Below are positions 1 through 13,650 of a stretch of DNA of 64,000 bases, piece by piece. The stretch's first letter is position 1. Each line of letters starts with the position of its first letter. Source of the stretch: Aurantimonas endophytica (lineage in GTDB: Bacteria > Pseudomonadota > Alphaproteobacteria > Rhizobiales > Rhizobiaceae); assembly GCF_014196845.1 (NCBI RefSeq), contig NZ_JACIEM010000006.1, positions 372,001 to 436,000 of the forward strand, in the 5' to 3' direction. Under the pieces are notes generated by a model. That model made no database searches, was not told the DNA's origin, and worked only from the letters and a program-made list of their open reading frames with translations. The translations under genes were made by a program, and so were the position numbers.

Positions 1-90
1 GCAGGCAAAAGACGGTCGGGCGCCCCCTGAAACACCGTGACGGCATGCTGATGATCCCGCGCTTCGACCGTGTCGTGACGCGGGACGGCG

Positions 91-243
91 TCACCCGGTT
101 CGGGCAGGAAAGCCCGGCCGGTCGACCTTCGCCCCGCTCGCCTTGTCGGTGAACAGCTTCTCGCACCCTGCCTTGGTCAGCGCGTCGGTTTGCAGCGCCA
201 GGTCCTGATCGGCCGTCGAGACCCGCGCGTAGCCGATCAGCAT
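91..243 (-). pseudogene. Truncated serine recombinase (resolvase/invertase) N-terminus
   Basis: The 50-codon frame starts [20 protein letters not shown], the classic N-terminus of small serine recombinases of the Tn3 resolvase/DNA invertase type, including the catalytic serine in the ARVST motif. Homology ends abruptly after a DRPG motif at about residue 46, where full-length proteins (about 180-200 aa) continue through the rest of the catalytic domain and the DNA-binding HTH. Here the frame runs into unrelated residues and a stop. It is therefore the remnant of a resolvase gene cut by a rearrangement, and is not expected to be active. A second partial open frame on the plus strand (up to 152) overlaps it and was not recognised. 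Confidence 0.8.
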
Positions 244-392
244 CTTTCCCGTTTTCCCATCGAATTTGACGATTTCGGGAATCTTAAATCGGGAACAGAT
301 TTGGGAAAGCGAAAGCTACCTTCCGCGGGCCGGCGCTGCCGTCACCAGCTTTCCCGTTCTACGTTCTTAATCGGGAACGCTGGATCAGCGCG
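244..392. promoter_or_regulatory. Possible res (resolution) site remnant upstream of the recombinase fragment
   Basis: Directly upstream of the recombinase start is an AT-richer stretch carrying repeated GGGAA/TTCCC motifs in both orientations (near 246, 254, 277, 291, 303, 351 and 373). Resolvase genes are typically preceded by a res site made of three inverted-repeat subsites, so clustered short inverted motifs here fit such a site. The subsites were not aligned to a known res consensus, and this is an inference from position and repeat content. Confidence 0.35.
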
Positions 393-417
393 CATTCTTG
401 GGTTTGATGAATAGCGG

Positions 418-1053
418 TCAAGCCTCGACGCTGTCGGGCATCGACAGATATCCAAGCACGGCGCGACGAACCCGCACTATGAGCGGCGCTTGTCCCTCCT
501 CGCCCCGTTCGCCAGCGGCATCGAGCATTCCTCGGATGATCGCCAGAACGTCGCCCGTGGCGGACGGCATGTCGGACTGTTGAGGAAGGTCCGGCCGGCT
601 GAGAATGTCTGCCAAGAGCGTCACGATCTTCGCCCTTACAAGCTGCGTGTCGGCATCGAGCGGTAAGCGCGCTTCCTCGAAATCGAGCAACCGTGCCAGG
701 CGAGGGCGACGCACCTGGTGTCGAACAGCGGCTTCGATGACACCATCGAGAGCCCCCCGTCCGGTAGCTACCATGCTTGCAGCCTCGACTTCCTCGACAA
801 GGCGGGATGTTTCGCGGGCGATCAGCGCGCCGAGCAGCGCATCCTTGTCGGGAAAGTACTGGTAGAGCGTGCCGATACTGGCGCCGGCCAGTTCAGCCAC
901 CGCGTTCGTAGTGAAGCCACCATGCCCCTGCTCCTCTAAAATGCGAGCAGAGGCTTCGATGATCGCGTTCACGGTGTGCTGCGCGCGCGCCTGCCTTGGC
1001 TGTTTGCGTGGGCGGGTGCGCTGATCTTGGGGCTGTGCGGTCACGAGAGCCAA
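418..1053 (-). CDS. TetR/AcrR family transcriptional regulator
   Basis: A 211-residue protein with an N-terminal TetR-type HTH domain: after a basic leader come residues like TVNAIIEASARILEE and then FTTNAVAELAGASIGTLYQYF, the standard recognition helix ending in the YxYFxxK-like YQYFPDKDALL. The remaining 130 residues form the helical ligand-binding/dimerisation half, with no recognisable ligand signature. It is divergent from the darcynin-family gene at 1122, with a 68-bp gap that carries an inverted repeat, so local autoregulation and control of that neighbour are likely. The longest frame starts at a TTG (1053); a GTG at 1044 is an alternative and neither has a clear Shine-Dalgarno. It lies in the accessory left edge of the window. 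Confidence 0.85.
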   Translation of the reverse strand: MALVTAQPQDQRTRPRKQPRQARAQHTVNAIIEASARILEEQGHGGFTTNAVAELAGASIGTLYQYFPDKDALLGALIARETSRLVEEVEAASMVATGRGALDGVIEAAVRHQVRRPRLARLLDFEEARLPLDADTQLVRAKIVTLLADILSRPDLPQQSDMPSATGDVLAIIRGMLDAAGERGEEGQAPLIVRVRRAVLGYLSMPDSVEA

Positions 1054-1085
1054 TGCGAGTAGCTAAGGTGAGCGTATGCTCGCAT
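1053..1085. promoter_or_regulatory. Inverted repeat, candidate TetR operator between divergent genes
   Basis: ATGCGAG at 1053-1059 is exactly reverse-complementary to CTCGCAT at 1079-1085. A second, imperfect 12-bp palindrome (GAGCGTATGCTC) sits at 1070-1081. Both lie in the short gap between the divergent tetR-like and darcynin-like genes, where a TetR operator would be expected. Assignment to this regulator is inference. Confidence 0.4.
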
Positions 1086-1121
1086 CTTTCTGGGCGTCAA
1101 TCAACGAAGCAAGGACGCATC

Positions 1122-1484
1122 ATGGATACCCATCCCACCCAGTTCGAAGCCGCCCTCACAACGTTCTTCATGGTCAAGACCTCGCCGGAATGGCTGGGTT
1201 TTACGTTCGAAACTCGACTGGCGCACGCCCGCGAGACCTTCCAGCCCATCCTCGATGAGTTTAAGGGACGGGTCCGGCTCAAGTGGTACGACGTTGAGTT
1301 CTATACGGCCAAGATCAGCGATATATGGATGATCGAGTCAAAGGATCATCACAGCTACCAGCTCTTTTGCGAGAAGCTGCGCGAGACGCCGTTTTGGGAC
1401 CGCTTCTTTCTCGTTCATGACATATTTCCGGGTGAGCTGAACGCCTGGGCGAAGAACTACGAAGTCGAAGCCCTCCAATCATAG
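1122..1484 (+). CDS. Darcynin family protein (function unknown)
   Basis: A 120-residue protein beginning MDTHPTQFEAALTTFFMVKT. Its overall pattern (an N-terminal FF(M/L)VKTSPEWL segment, a central DVEFYTAKISDIWMIE stretch and a C-terminal FWDRFFLVHDIFPG motif) matches the darcynin family, small cytosolic proteins of unknown function known from Acinetobacter and other proteobacteria. The fold probably resembles a dimeric alpha/beta barrel (inference). ATG 1122 has AAGGA at 1111-1115 with good spacing, so the longer in-frame extension to 996, which overlaps the TetR gene, is rejected. It is probably controlled by the divergent TetR protein. Base composition is visibly less GC-rich than the core genes to the right, consistent with acquisition. 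Confidence 0.75.
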   Translation: MDTHPTQFEAALTTFFMVKTSPEWLGFTFETRLAHARETFQPILDEFKGRVRLKWYDVEFYTAKISDIWMIESKDHHSYQLFCEKLRETPFWDRFFLVHDIFPGELNAWAKNYEVEALQS

Positions 1485-2226
1485 AGAGATAGACGATGTA
1501 GGCCACTCCGTGGTGCTACTCCGCTCACCGCCGTGCACGGGTAGAGCGGAGCAGCATCCTCATGCTCCTGGCATGACTTACCATGCCGAAGCGCGACCGA
1601 GCGCCTTATTGTCTCGAACACCCAGTCGCGTCTGTCTTCCTGCTATCGAACAGACCGCGTGTCGGCGTCCCACGTGCAATGACCTTGGGATCTGGCTCCG
1701 ATCGGGATCGTCGCAAGATGCCCATCTGGTTCTGCGATGCTACGACGCGGTTGCTTTCACCGTGGATTAGGCAAACGCGTTCCAAGTCAGCCGCGAACGC
1801 CGCATGTTGGCTGCCCCGAGTAAGGAACATGGCCAGGTTCAAGATACCCCGGAGCGCGGTTCCCGGGCTCGACGTCGACGTCTGGATGAGGCTGAAACCA
1901 AAGCACTACCTGATCAGGCACCCGAGGGCATGCATAGGCCCACGACCGTCCGCTTTTCCGCGCTCTGACCCAGACGCGGACGGACCGCAAACCGCCTAAA
2001 GCGGAACACCATTTCATCACTTCGGCGCCCGCTTCCCTCACGAGCGGACCGGACACTTCTCAAAACGATCCGCGACGTCTTGGAGAAACATGCTCTGCAC
2101 AAGGTGGCCTGACCCTTCGGCAAGGCTTCGTGCAACCAGCGGCACGCGAGTCAGGGTTCTTCGGGATCTGAGTCCGACACCCACCCCGTTTGAGTCGGGG
2201 TTCACGGCCTCGCTACAACACCAGGC
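1485..2226. other. Gene-poor stretch between the darcynin gene and gyrB
   Basis: About 740 bp with only short overlapping frames on both strands, none with a recognisable family, good ribosome-binding site or high-GC codon bias. Apart from the hairpin at 1515-1555, a small palindrome ACCCCG-N7-CGGGGT lies at 2183-2201, placed where a gyrB (minus strand) terminator would be. The stretch probably belongs to the accessory edge and may contain decayed coding sequence, but I could not identify a parent gene. Confidence 0.5.
1515..1555. terminator. Hairpin downstream of the darcynin gene
   Basis: A 12-nt arm at 1515-1526 pairs with 1544-1555 with one mismatch (GCTACTCCGCTC against GAGCGGAGCAGC). 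There is no clear T-run after it, so it may be a factor-assisted terminator or simply a small palindromic repeat. Confidence 0.4.
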
Positions 2227-6580
<4,354 letters not shown>

Positions 6581-6793
6581 ATGAGCCAGACTGGTACCGT
6601 CAAATTCTTCAACGAGGCGAAGGGTTTCGGATTCGTGACGCCCGATGGCGGCGCGAAGGACGTGTTCCTTCACGTTTCCGCACTCGAGCGCGCAGGCATC
6701 TCCTCGCTCAACGAGGGTGACAAGATCAGCTTCGACACCGAGCCGGACACGCGCGGCAAGGGCCCGAAGGCGATCAACGTTCAGCGCCTTTAA
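6581..6793 (+). CDS. Cold shock protein (CspA family)
   Basis: A 70-residue single cold-shock domain (OB fold) protein. It shows both RNA-binding motifs, RNP1 as KGFGFVTPD and RNP2 as DVFLHVS, plus the N-terminal GTVKFFNEAKG. Such proteins bind single-stranded RNA or DNA and act as RNA chaperones, either cold-induced or constitutive. Length is typical. It is followed by a strong hairpin and then by a Lys/Ala-rich protein and rpsU, a cluster of small nucleic-acid-binding genes. Confidence 0.95.
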   Translation: MSQTGTVKFFNEAKGFGFVTPDGGAKDVFLHVSALERAGISSLNEGDKISFDTEPDTRGKGPKAINVQRL

Positions 6794-6804
6794 CTGATAC
6801 CGGC

Positions 6805-6835
6805 GAGGCGGCCGACGGGATCCGTTGGCCGCCTC
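6805..6835 (+). terminator. Strong hairpin after the csp gene
   Basis: Arms GAGGCGGCC (6805-6813) and GGCCGCCTC (6827-6835) are perfectly complementary, with an inner ACGG/CCGT extension and a G-T wobble, giving a 14-bp stem and a 3-nt loop. Only a weak T-rich tract follows. Confidence 0.6.
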
Positions 6836-6897
6836 AGCCGTTTCCTTCCCGTCGCAGCGTGCTGCGCTTCGACACAGACGAACAGAAGGTCCATGCG

Positions 6898-7188
6898 ATG
6901 GACAACTCTCGAAGGGCGCGGGAACGCGCCGAAGCCGTCCTTTCCGGTCCTCCGGACCGTCCCGTTAAAGGTTCGGCGGTCGGGATCATAGCTGCGGAGA
7001 CTCAGGCCCGCGGCGAGAAGACGGCCCGTCTCAAGCAGCTTCGGCTGGAGCGGGACGCCGCCGAACCGCCGGCACCTGCGAAGGTGAAGAAGCCGGCGGC
7101 AAAGGCGAAGACAAAGACGGCGACCAAGGCCAAGGCAGCGCCGAAAGCGGCTAAACCCGCAGCGCGCGCCAAGAAGCCCGCCGCCTGA
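6898..7188 (+). CDS. Lys/Ala-rich small basic protein, function unknown
   Basis: A 96-residue protein. The N-terminal half (MDNSRRARERAEAVL..., then EKTARLKQLRLERDAAE) is predicted helical. The C-terminal third is an almost pure Lys/Ala/Pro tail with KKPAAKAKTKTATKAK-type repeats, like the tails of histone H1-like or nucleoid-associated proteins. The tail suggests non-specific nucleic-acid binding (inference). ATG 6898 has GAAGGT seven bases upstream; the in-frame upstream extension lacks support. It sits between csp and rpsU, transcribed in the same direction. Confidence 0.7.
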   Translation: MDNSRRARERAEAVLSGPPDRPVKGSAVGIIAAETQARGEKTARLKQLRLERDAAEPPAPAKVKKPAAKAKTKTATKAKAAPKAAKPAARAKKPAA

Positions 7189-7270
7189 TCCAACAAGGGT
7201 CTTTCGACCCAGGTGCAAGCAATGACCCGCGTCGGCGGGCATTTGCCGTTTTTAGAACGAAGGAGCTGTT

Positions 7271-7561
7271 TTGAAAGTCGACGTCAGAGACAACAATGTC
7301 GATCAGGCCCTCCGGGCCCTGAAGAAGAAGCTGCAGCGCGAAGGCGTCTTCCGCGAGATGAAGGCGCGTCGCGCTTACGAGAAGCCGTCGGAACGCCGCG
7401 CCCGCGAAAAGCAGGAAGCGATCCGTCGCTCGCGCAAGCTCGCGCGCAAGCAGGCGCAGCGCGAAGGTCTTCTGCCCGGCCCGAAGCGCAAGCTGCGGCC
7501 CGGTGCGCCCGGCTCGTCGGCACGCCCCGGCGCTCCGACGCCGCGTCCGGCCTTCGGCTGA
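7271..7561 (+). CDS. rpsU: 30S ribosomal protein S21
   Basis: A 96-residue bS21, the small-subunit protein near the anti-Shine-Dalgarno end of 16S rRNA. Core S21 residues are visible: [23 protein letters not shown], then [18 protein letters not shown] basic Pro/Gly/Arg-rich C-terminal extension makes it longer than the 71-residue E. coli protein, as is usual in alphaproteobacteria. The start is a TTG (7271) preceded by a good AGGAG at 7261-7265, so translation may be set low by start-codon choice. It is followed by a long hairpin terminator. Confidence 0.93.
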   Translation: MKVDVRDNNVDQALRALKKKLQREGVFREMKARRAYEKPSERRAREKQEAIRRSRKLARKQAQREGLLPGPKRKLRPGAPGSSARPGAPTPRPAFG

Positions 7562-7580
7562 TCGGTAGGCTCGTTCGGCG

Positions 7581-7618
7581 ACCGGCCCTGGCGGAGCTTT
7601 TGCTCTCGCCTGGCCGGT
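7581..7618 (+). terminator. Hairpin terminator after rpsU
   Basis: ACCGGCC (7581-7587) pairs with GGCCGGT (7612-7618). Inner arms GGCG/CGCC and GAGC/GCTC extend the stem to a TTTT loop. It lies 20 bp after the rpsU stop. Confidence 0.55.
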
Positions 7619-7826
7619 GCTGATCGGCGCATTTCGCGCTTCCAGTTCCCGATTTTTCAGGGGCTGTCGATCGTTCTGGAACCGTGCGTGCGACACCGTC
7701 GCCGCGCGGCGTTTCCGTTTGGGCACACGGTAATATGCAGCTCCCGCCTGGCCCTGGCCAAGCGAGAGACCGCGTTCGTTCTTCTCGACCCCACTCTCTC
7801 GACACACGCCCGCGGTCAGCGACCCT

Positions 7827-8369
7827 TCAAACGCCTGCGTCCTGCTCCTGTGGATGTGGACCGGGCGTCAGCCAGGCGCGATACCGCGCATCGACCCGGC
7901 TCATGTCCTCGAAGAGCCAGACCATCCTGTCGACGAACCAGAGCTTGGCACCTGCCGCCAGAAGCAGGCCGACAAGTACGGCCGTGACCTGCAGCACGAT
8001 CAGGCCATAGACCAGCAGCGCCGCGCCGATCAGGGCGGCCACAGTCAGCAGGGCTGCTGCTCGCTCGTGATGGGGAGGGATCGGCACGGTCTTGCGGGCG
8101 AGATAGACCCGCTCCCCGAAGGTCGCCTTGGAGGCCCAGTTGTCGGGCTGGCGCGGCGGCGGGAAGAGGCGCGGGTTGAGATAGAGGAAGACCGCCATCG
8201 TCGCGACGATCGGCGCTGCCCCCCAGCCGATCCAGACCCGGCTCCAGATGGCGAGGACCAGCAGCGGAAAGGCGGCGACACGAGTCCAGACGCTCCACGG
8301 GCTGGCATGGCGCTGCCATGTCCGCTCGTCCATTCGCATCAGCCGCTCGAGTGCCGCGAACAAGTCCAT
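7827..8369 (-). CDS. DUF6653 family membrane protein
   Basis: A 180-residue protein matching the DUF6653 pattern: an N-terminal MDERTWQRHASPWSVWTRV segment, a first pair of membrane segments around residues 35-70, NPRLFPPPRQPDNWASK, a GERVYLARKTVPIPPHHE loop, then two more hydrophobic segments and a polar C-terminus. Function is unknown; it is an inner-membrane protein by prediction. ATG 8369 was preferred over an upstream in-frame start that would run into a strong hairpin. It lies 54 bp downstream of cysK on the same strand, and the hairpin at 8381-8416 in that gap probably reduces read-through. Confidence 0.7.
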   Translation of the reverse strand: MDLFAALERLMRMDERTWQRHASPWSVWTRVAAFPLLVLAIWSRVWIGWGAAPIVATMAVFLYLNPRLFPPPRQPDNWASKATFGERVYLARKTVPIPPHHERAAALLTVAALIGAALLVYGLIVLQVTAVLVGLLLAAGAKLWFVDRMVWLFEDMSRVDARYRAWLTPGPHPQEQDAGV

Positions 8370-8380
8370 GGGACCTGGCC

Positions 8381-8416
8381 GGGTGAAGGGCGGACGCCGG
8401 CGTCCACCCTTCACCC
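8381..8416 (-). terminator. Long hairpin between cysK and the DUF6653 gene
   Basis: GGGTGAAGGG (8381-8390) pairs perfectly with CCCTTCACCC (8407-8416), and GGACGC/GCGTCC extends the stem inside to a 2-nt loop, 16 base pairs with one mismatch. There is no T-run on either strand, so it could terminate, attenuate or protect the cysK transcript 3' end. Confidence 0.5.
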
Positions 8417-8423
8417 CTTAAAG

Positions 8424-9449
<1,026 letters not shown>

Positions 9450-9616
9450 GGTCGCCTCCTTCCCTCGTCGCGCGCCACTGCCCGGGCCGCGATCCTTGTC
9501 TGCGCATCAAGGTAGGACGGATGCAGGCCGTTTGTGAGGTCGGAGCGCCCAAAACGTCGCGGAGCCGAGGAAAACCGTCCTCTTTCGGGCGACGGCTGTA
9601 ACGGGTCCCGGTCGCG

Positions 9617-10075
9617 TCAGCCGCGCCCGGTCGAGCCGAAGCCGCCAGTGCCGCGGTCCGTCTCGTCCAGTGTCTCGCGGGCCTCGAAGCGCGCCGTGAC
9701 CACCGACGCCACCACCAGCTGGGCGATCCGGTCGCCATTCTCGATCTTGAACGGCACATCGCCGAGATTGACCAGGATCACTTTCACCTCGCCGCGATAG
9801 TCGCTGTCGATCGTGCCGGGCGCGTTGAGGACGGTGACGCCGTGCGTTGCGGCGAGGCCGGAGCGTGGTCGGACCTGCACCTCGAAGCCGACGGGTATCG
9901 CGAAGGCGAGGCCGGTCGGCACCATCGCCCGGCTGCCCGGCATCAGCGTCAGCGGCTCGGCCAGCGCCGCACGGATATCGGCACCGGCGGCGCCCGCCGT
10001 CGCGAAGGCCGGCAGAAGGGCCTCGGCGCCGTGGGGCAGCCGGCTGACGCCGATCGTCGGCTGCGGGCCGGTCAT
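9617..10075 (-). CDS. dut: dUTP diphosphatase
   Basis: A 152-residue trimeric dUTPase that hydrolyses dUTP to dUMP and keeps uracil out of DNA. The five family motifs are visible: motif 1 AGADIRAAL, motif 2 PRSGLA, motif 3 [13 protein letters not shown], motif 4 GDRIAQLV, and the C-terminal motif 5 [15 protein letters not shown] 10075 overlaps the stop of coaBC in an ATGA arrangement, so the pair is translationally coupled. The longer frame to 10156 lies inside coaBC and is rejected. Confidence 0.96.
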   Translation of the reverse strand: MTGPQPTIGVSRLPHGAEALLPAFATAGAAGADIRAALAEPLTLMPGSRAMVPTGLAFAIPVGFEVQVRPRSGLAATHGVTVLNAPGTIDSDYRGEVKVILVNLGDVPFKIENGDRIAQLVVASVVTARFEARETLDETDRGTGGFGSTGRG

Positions 10076-11289
10076 GCCGTCTCCTTGCCCGAAAGGCGCT
10101 CGGCAACCCACGCCGCCAGCCGCCGCGCCACCTCGCTCTTGTCGAGCTTCGGCCACGCCTCGATGCCCTCGCCGGTGACGATGTGGACCGTATTCTCGAC
10201 GCCGCCCATCACGCCATCCTCGCCCGACACGTCGTTGGCGACGATCGCATCGGCGCCCTTGCGATCGAGCTTGCGCCTTGCGTTGGCGAGCAGGTCGTCG
10301 GTCTCGGCGGCGAATCCGACGACGAGACGCGGCCGGTCCGGGCCATGGCCGATCGTCGCGAGGATGTCGGGGTTCTCGGTGAGGGCGAGCGCCGGTGGCG
10401 TGTCGGCCGACTTCTTCAGCTTGCGCGCTGCCGTCTCCTCGGCACGCCAGTCGGCGACGGCGGCGACGAAGATCGCCGCATCGGCCGGCAGCGCGTCGCG
10501 CACCGCGGCCAGCATCTCGCGCGCCGTCTCGACATGCCGCACGCTGACGCCCGCCGGGTCGGCGATGCTGACCGGCCCGCTGACCAGCGTGACCTCTGCG
10601 CCGATCGCCGCGAGCGCCGCCGCGATCGCGTGGCCCTGCCGTCCGGAGGAGCGATTGGCGATGTAACGGACCGGGTCGATCGGTTCGTGCGTCGGCCCGG
10701 AGGTGACGACGATGCGCTTGCCGGCCAATGCCTGCGATCTGTCGCCCAGCAGCGCCGCGGCGGCGTCGGCGATCTGGATCGGCTCGGCCATGCGCCCGGT
10801 GCCCGCCTCGCCGGTCTCGGCCATCTCGCCGGCATTGGGGCCGATGAAGCGGACCCCGTCTGCCGTCAACTGCGCGAGGTTACGCCGTGTCGCCGGGTGC
10901 GCCCACATGGCGGGGTTCATCGCCGGTGCCATCAGGATCGGCGCTTTCGCCGCCAGCAGGATCGCCGTCGCCAGGTCGTCGGCCAGGCCGTTCGCCGCCC
11001 GCGCCATCAGGTTGGCGGTGGCTGGCGCGACGAGGATCAGCTCGGCCTCTCGGGCCAGCCTGATATGGCCGACATCGTGCTCGTCTTCGCGATCGAAGAG
11101 CTCGCCGAAGACTTTCGAGGCCGACAGCGCCCCCACGGCCAGCGGCGTCACGAACTCGCGCGCCGCTTTCGTCATTACCGGCCGGACCAAAGCGCCGCGT
11201 TCGCGCAGGCGCCGGATCAGGTCGAGCGACTTGTAGGCGGCGATGCCGCCACCGATGATCAGGACGACGGACCTTCCAGCCAGGCTCAT
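10072..11289 (-). CDS. coaBC: Bifunctional phosphopantothenoylcysteine decarboxylase / phosphopantothenate-cysteine ligase
   Basis: A 405-residue bifunctional enzyme of coenzyme A synthesis. The N-terminal flavoprotein CoaC half has [16 protein letters not shown], the [19 protein letters not shown] active-site region and APAMNPAMW. The C-terminal CoaB half begins near [31 protein letters not shown] and contains the FAAET and [11 protein letters not shown] motifs. Length is typical. It is the first gene of a coaBC-dut pair, the arrangement common in rhizobia and other alphaproteobacteria. Confidence 0.96.
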   Translation of the reverse strand: MSLAGRSVVLIIGGGIAAYKSLDLIRRLRERGALVRPVMTKAAREFVTPLAVGALSASKVFGELFDREDEHDVGHIRLAREAELILVAPATANLMARAANGLADDLATAILLAAKAPILMAPAMNPAMWAHPATRRNLAQLTADGVRFIGPNAGEMAETGEAGTGRMAEPIQIADAAAALLGDRSQALAGKRIVVTSGPTHEPIDPVRYIANRSSGRQGHAIAAALAAIGAEVTLVSGPVSIADPAGVSVRHVETAREMLAAVRDALPADAAIFVAAVADWRAEETAARKLKKSADTPPALALTENPDILATIGHGPDRPRLVVGFAAETDDLLANARRKLDRKGADAIVANDVSGEDGVMGGVENTVHIVTGEGIEAWPKLDKSEVARRLAAWVAERLSGKETA

Positions 11290-11559
11290 GGCATCGCCCT
11301 GCCGATGGATGCCGGCGCCGGGCAGGGCAGCGCCCTGGGAGCGTCGCGGGAGAGGGGGGCGGCCATGTCTGCCTCGTCGGTGGCGTCGATAGGGTTCTGC
11401 GATGTCTAGTCGGGCCGGGCGGCGGAGGCAACGCGCGCCGCCAGCCCCAGCGTGCCGGGGGCGACGCCGCTACCCGGCATCCACATGGCTGCGTTGCGTT
11501 CGGACGCATTGTTGCGTTGCACAAGACCCCTTATTTCGATGGTCGAAAGGAAACATGCC

Positions 11560-11721
11560 ATGAACATTACCAGCACTATCCGCGGTCTGCTCCGCGGCAA
11601 CGGCCGACGCGACGTCGTCCGGGATTATCTCGACCAGTCCGTGTCGCTCGCCGATCTGGAGCGCCGTCAGCGCGAGGTCGACTCGGGCCGCTTCCGCGGT
11701 CGGTCCTACCCGTTCTACTGA
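11560..11721 (+). CDS. Small DUF3563-like protein
   Basis: A 53-residue protein starting MNITSTIRGLLRGNGRRD and ending in YLDQSVSLADLERRQREVD plus a short aromatic tail SYPFY. The YL.QS.DLADLERR...D pattern resembles the DUF3563 family of very short bacterial proteins. Function is unknown. ATG 11560 is preceded by AAGGA (11546-11550). Upstream DNA (11480-11545) is AT-richer than its surroundings with repeated GTTGCGTT words and presumably holds the promoter; downstream hairpins end the unit, so it is probably monocistronic. Confidence 0.65.
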   Translation: MNITSTIRGLLRGNGRRDVVRDYLDQSVSLADLERRQREVDSGRFRGRSYPFY

Positions 11722-11729
11722 CAGTCCGA

Positions 11730-11774
11730 CCTCGGAGCCTCCGCGCTCTGAGGTGGCCCGCATCCAGATGCGGG
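11730..11774 (+). terminator. Two consecutive hairpins after the DUF3563-like gene
   Basis: The first stem is 11730-11738 with 11745-11753 (CCTCGGAGC against GCTCTGAGG, one G-T wobble). The second is 11757-11764 with 11767-11774 (CCCGCATC against GATGCGGG, perfect). No T-run follows. They separate the small gene from the ABC transporter operon. Confidence 0.5.
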
Positions 11775-11892
11775 TGACAAGGCAGGGCGGCTGGTCTTTT
11801 CCTCGCCGCCGAACTGCCTATCTGCCGGATCGGCACGCCACCAGGCTGGATCCGCCCAGGCTCCGCCAGCGCCTGCTCAAACCCATGGCACC

Positions 11893-12837
11893 ATGTCCGC
11901 GACCCAATCCCCCCCGCCGATCCTCTCCGTCCGCAACGTCTCGAAAACCTACAAGGGTGGGTTCCAGGCGCTGAAATCGATCGACCTGGACATTGCGCCC
12001 GGCGAGATTTTCGCGCTGCTCGGGCCGAATGGTGCCGGCAAGACGACGCTGATCTCGATCATCTGCGGCATCGTCAATCGCTCGACCGGCACGGTGACCG
12101 TCGCCGGCCACGACATCGACAAGGGTTATCGAACGGTGCGTTCGATGATCGGCCTGGTGCCGCAGGAACTGACCACCGACGCCTTCGAGTCCGTCTGGGA
12201 CACGGTGTCGTTCTCCCGTGGCCTGTTCGGCAGATCGAAGAATCCCGCCCATATCGAGAAGGTCCTCCGCGACCTGTCGCTGTGGGACAAGAAGGACGCC
12301 AAGATCCGCACCCTGTCGGGCGGCATGAAGCGCCGCGTGATGATCGCCAAGGCCTTGTCGCACGAGCCGGAAGTGCTGTTCCTCGACGAGCCGACGGCGG
12401 GCGTCGACGTGGCGCTGCGCCGCGAGATGTGGGCCGTCGTCCAGCGCCTGCGCGAGGGCGGCGTGACCGTCATCCTGACCACCCACTATATCGAGGAGGC
12501 CGAGATGATGGCCGACCGGGTCGGGGTGATCTCCCAGGGCGCGCTGATCGTCGTCGAGGAGAAGAACGAGCTGATGCGCAAGCTCGGCCATAAGGAACTG
12601 ACGCTGCAGCTGCAGGAGCCTCTGACGAGCCTGCCGGCAACCCTTGCCGAGTACGATCTTTCGGTTTCCCCGGACGGGACGCTTCTGACTTACAGCTATG
12701 ACACCCAGGCCGAGCGCACCGGCATCGCGACGCTGATGCGGCTGCTGGCGGAAGCCGGCATCAGGTTCCGCGACCTGTCGACAAAGCAGTCGACGCTCGA
12801 GGAAATCTTCGTCGGACTGGTGGAGGAAAAGGCATGA
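11893..12837 (+). CDS. ABC-2 type transporter ATP-binding protein (YadG-like)
   Basis: A 314-residue ABC ATPase. Walker A is [10 protein letters not shown] (about residues 45-54), the signature is LSGGMKRR, and Walker B is [13 protein letters not shown], with the H-loop in TTHYIEEAE. The extra C-terminal 80 residues match the DRA/Nod-type ATPases that pair with ABC-2 permeases. The closest well-known relative is E. coli YadG. The partner permease follows with a 4-bp ATGA overlap. The substrate is unknown; such pairs export drugs, polysaccharides or lipids. Confidence 0.93.
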   Translation: MSATQSPPPILSVRNVSKTYKGGFQALKSIDLDIAPGEIFALLGPNGAGKTTLISIICGIVNRSTGTVTVAGHDIDKGYRTVRSMIGLVPQELTTDAFESVWDTVSFSRGLFGRSKNPAHIEKVLRDLSLWDKKDAKIRTLSGGMKRRVMIAKALSHEPEVLFLDEPTAGVDVALRREMWAVVQRLREGGVTVILTTHYIEEAEMMADRVGVISQGALIVVEEKNELMRKLGHKELTLQLQEPLTSLPATLAEYDLSVSPDGTLLTYSYDTQAERTGIATLMRLLAEAGIRFRDLSTKQSTLEEIFVGLVEEKA

Positions 12838-13595
12838 ACTACCCCGCCGTCGTCGCGATCTTCCGCTTCGAGATGGCGCGGACCTTCCGCACCATCATGC
12901 AGAGCGTCATCTCCCCGGTCATCTCGACCTCGCTCTATTTCGTCGTCTTCGGCGCTGCCATCGGCTCGCGCATCACCGAAATCGACGGCGTCTCCTACGG
13001 CGCCTTCATCGTGCCCGGCCTGATCATGTTGTCGCTGCTCACCCAGAGCCTGACCAACGCCTCGTTCGGCATCTACTTCCCGAAATTCACCGGCACGATC
13101 TACGAGATCCTGTCGGCGCCGATCTCCGGGATGGAGATCGTCCTCGGCTATGTCGGGGCGGCGGCGACCAAGTCGGTGATGCTCGGCCTGATCATCCTCG
13201 CCACCGCGACGCTGTTCGTCGACCTGCGGATCGAGCATCCGGTCTGGATGATCGTTTTCCTGCTGCTGACGGCGATCACCTTCGCGCTGTTCGGCTTCAT
13301 CATCGGGATTTGGGCAGACGGGTTCGAGAAGCTGCAGGTGGTGCCGCTGCTGATCGTGACACCGCTCGCCTTTCTCGGCGGCAGCTTCTACTCGATCCGG
13401 ATGCTGCCGGAGTTCTGGCAGAATGTCAGCCTGCTCAATCCGGTCGTCTATCTGATCAGCGGCTTCCGCTGGGCCTTCTACGGCACCTCGGACGTGTCGA
13501 TCGGCATCAGCCTCGGCATGACGCTGTTCTTCATGATCGCCAGCCTCCTGGTGATCGCATGGATCTTCCGTACCGGGTGGCGGCTGAAGAGCTGA
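12834..13595 (+). CDS. ABC-2 type transporter permease (YadH-like)
   Basis: A 253-residue membrane protein with six predicted transmembrane segments in the ABC-2 arrangement. It contains the family region [24 protein letters not shown] and, late, [34 protein letters not shown], the conserved ABC-2 signature. It overlaps the ATPase gene by four bases, so the two make one exporter of unknown substrate. The next gene, gnd, begins 55 bp later and may be co-transcribed. Confidence 0.93.
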   Translation: MNYPAVVAIFRFEMARTFRTIMQSVISPVISTSLYFVVFGAAIGSRITEIDGVSYGAFIVPGLIMLSLLTQSLTNASFGIYFPKFTGTIYEILSAPISGMEIVLGYVGAAATKSVMLGLIILATATLFVDLRIEHPVWMIVFLLLTAITFALFGFIIGIWADGFEKLQVVPLLIVTPLAFLGGSFYSIRMLPEFWQNVSLLNPVVYLISGFRWAFYGTSDVSIGISLGMTLFFMIASLLVIAWIFRTGWRLKS

Positions 13596-13650
13596 CGGCG
13601 CAGCCGGTGGGCAGGGCCGCGAAGGGCGCGGCGGAAAACAGGAGTGACGG

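Noticed and set aside
996-1121. N-terminal extension of the darcynin frame
   Set aside because: It overlaps the divergent TetR gene; ATG 1122 has AAGGA and gives the family N-terminus.
1583-2056. Overlapping frames of 70-140 codons in the gene-poor stretch
   Set aside because: No motif, no ribosome-binding site and no codon bias like the neighbouring core genes; kept only as possibly decayed sequence.
7002-7196. Hydrophobic minus-strand frame opposite the Lys/Ala-rich gene
   Set aside because: The Ala/Phe/Gly/Val run is the antisense reading of Lys/Ala codons.
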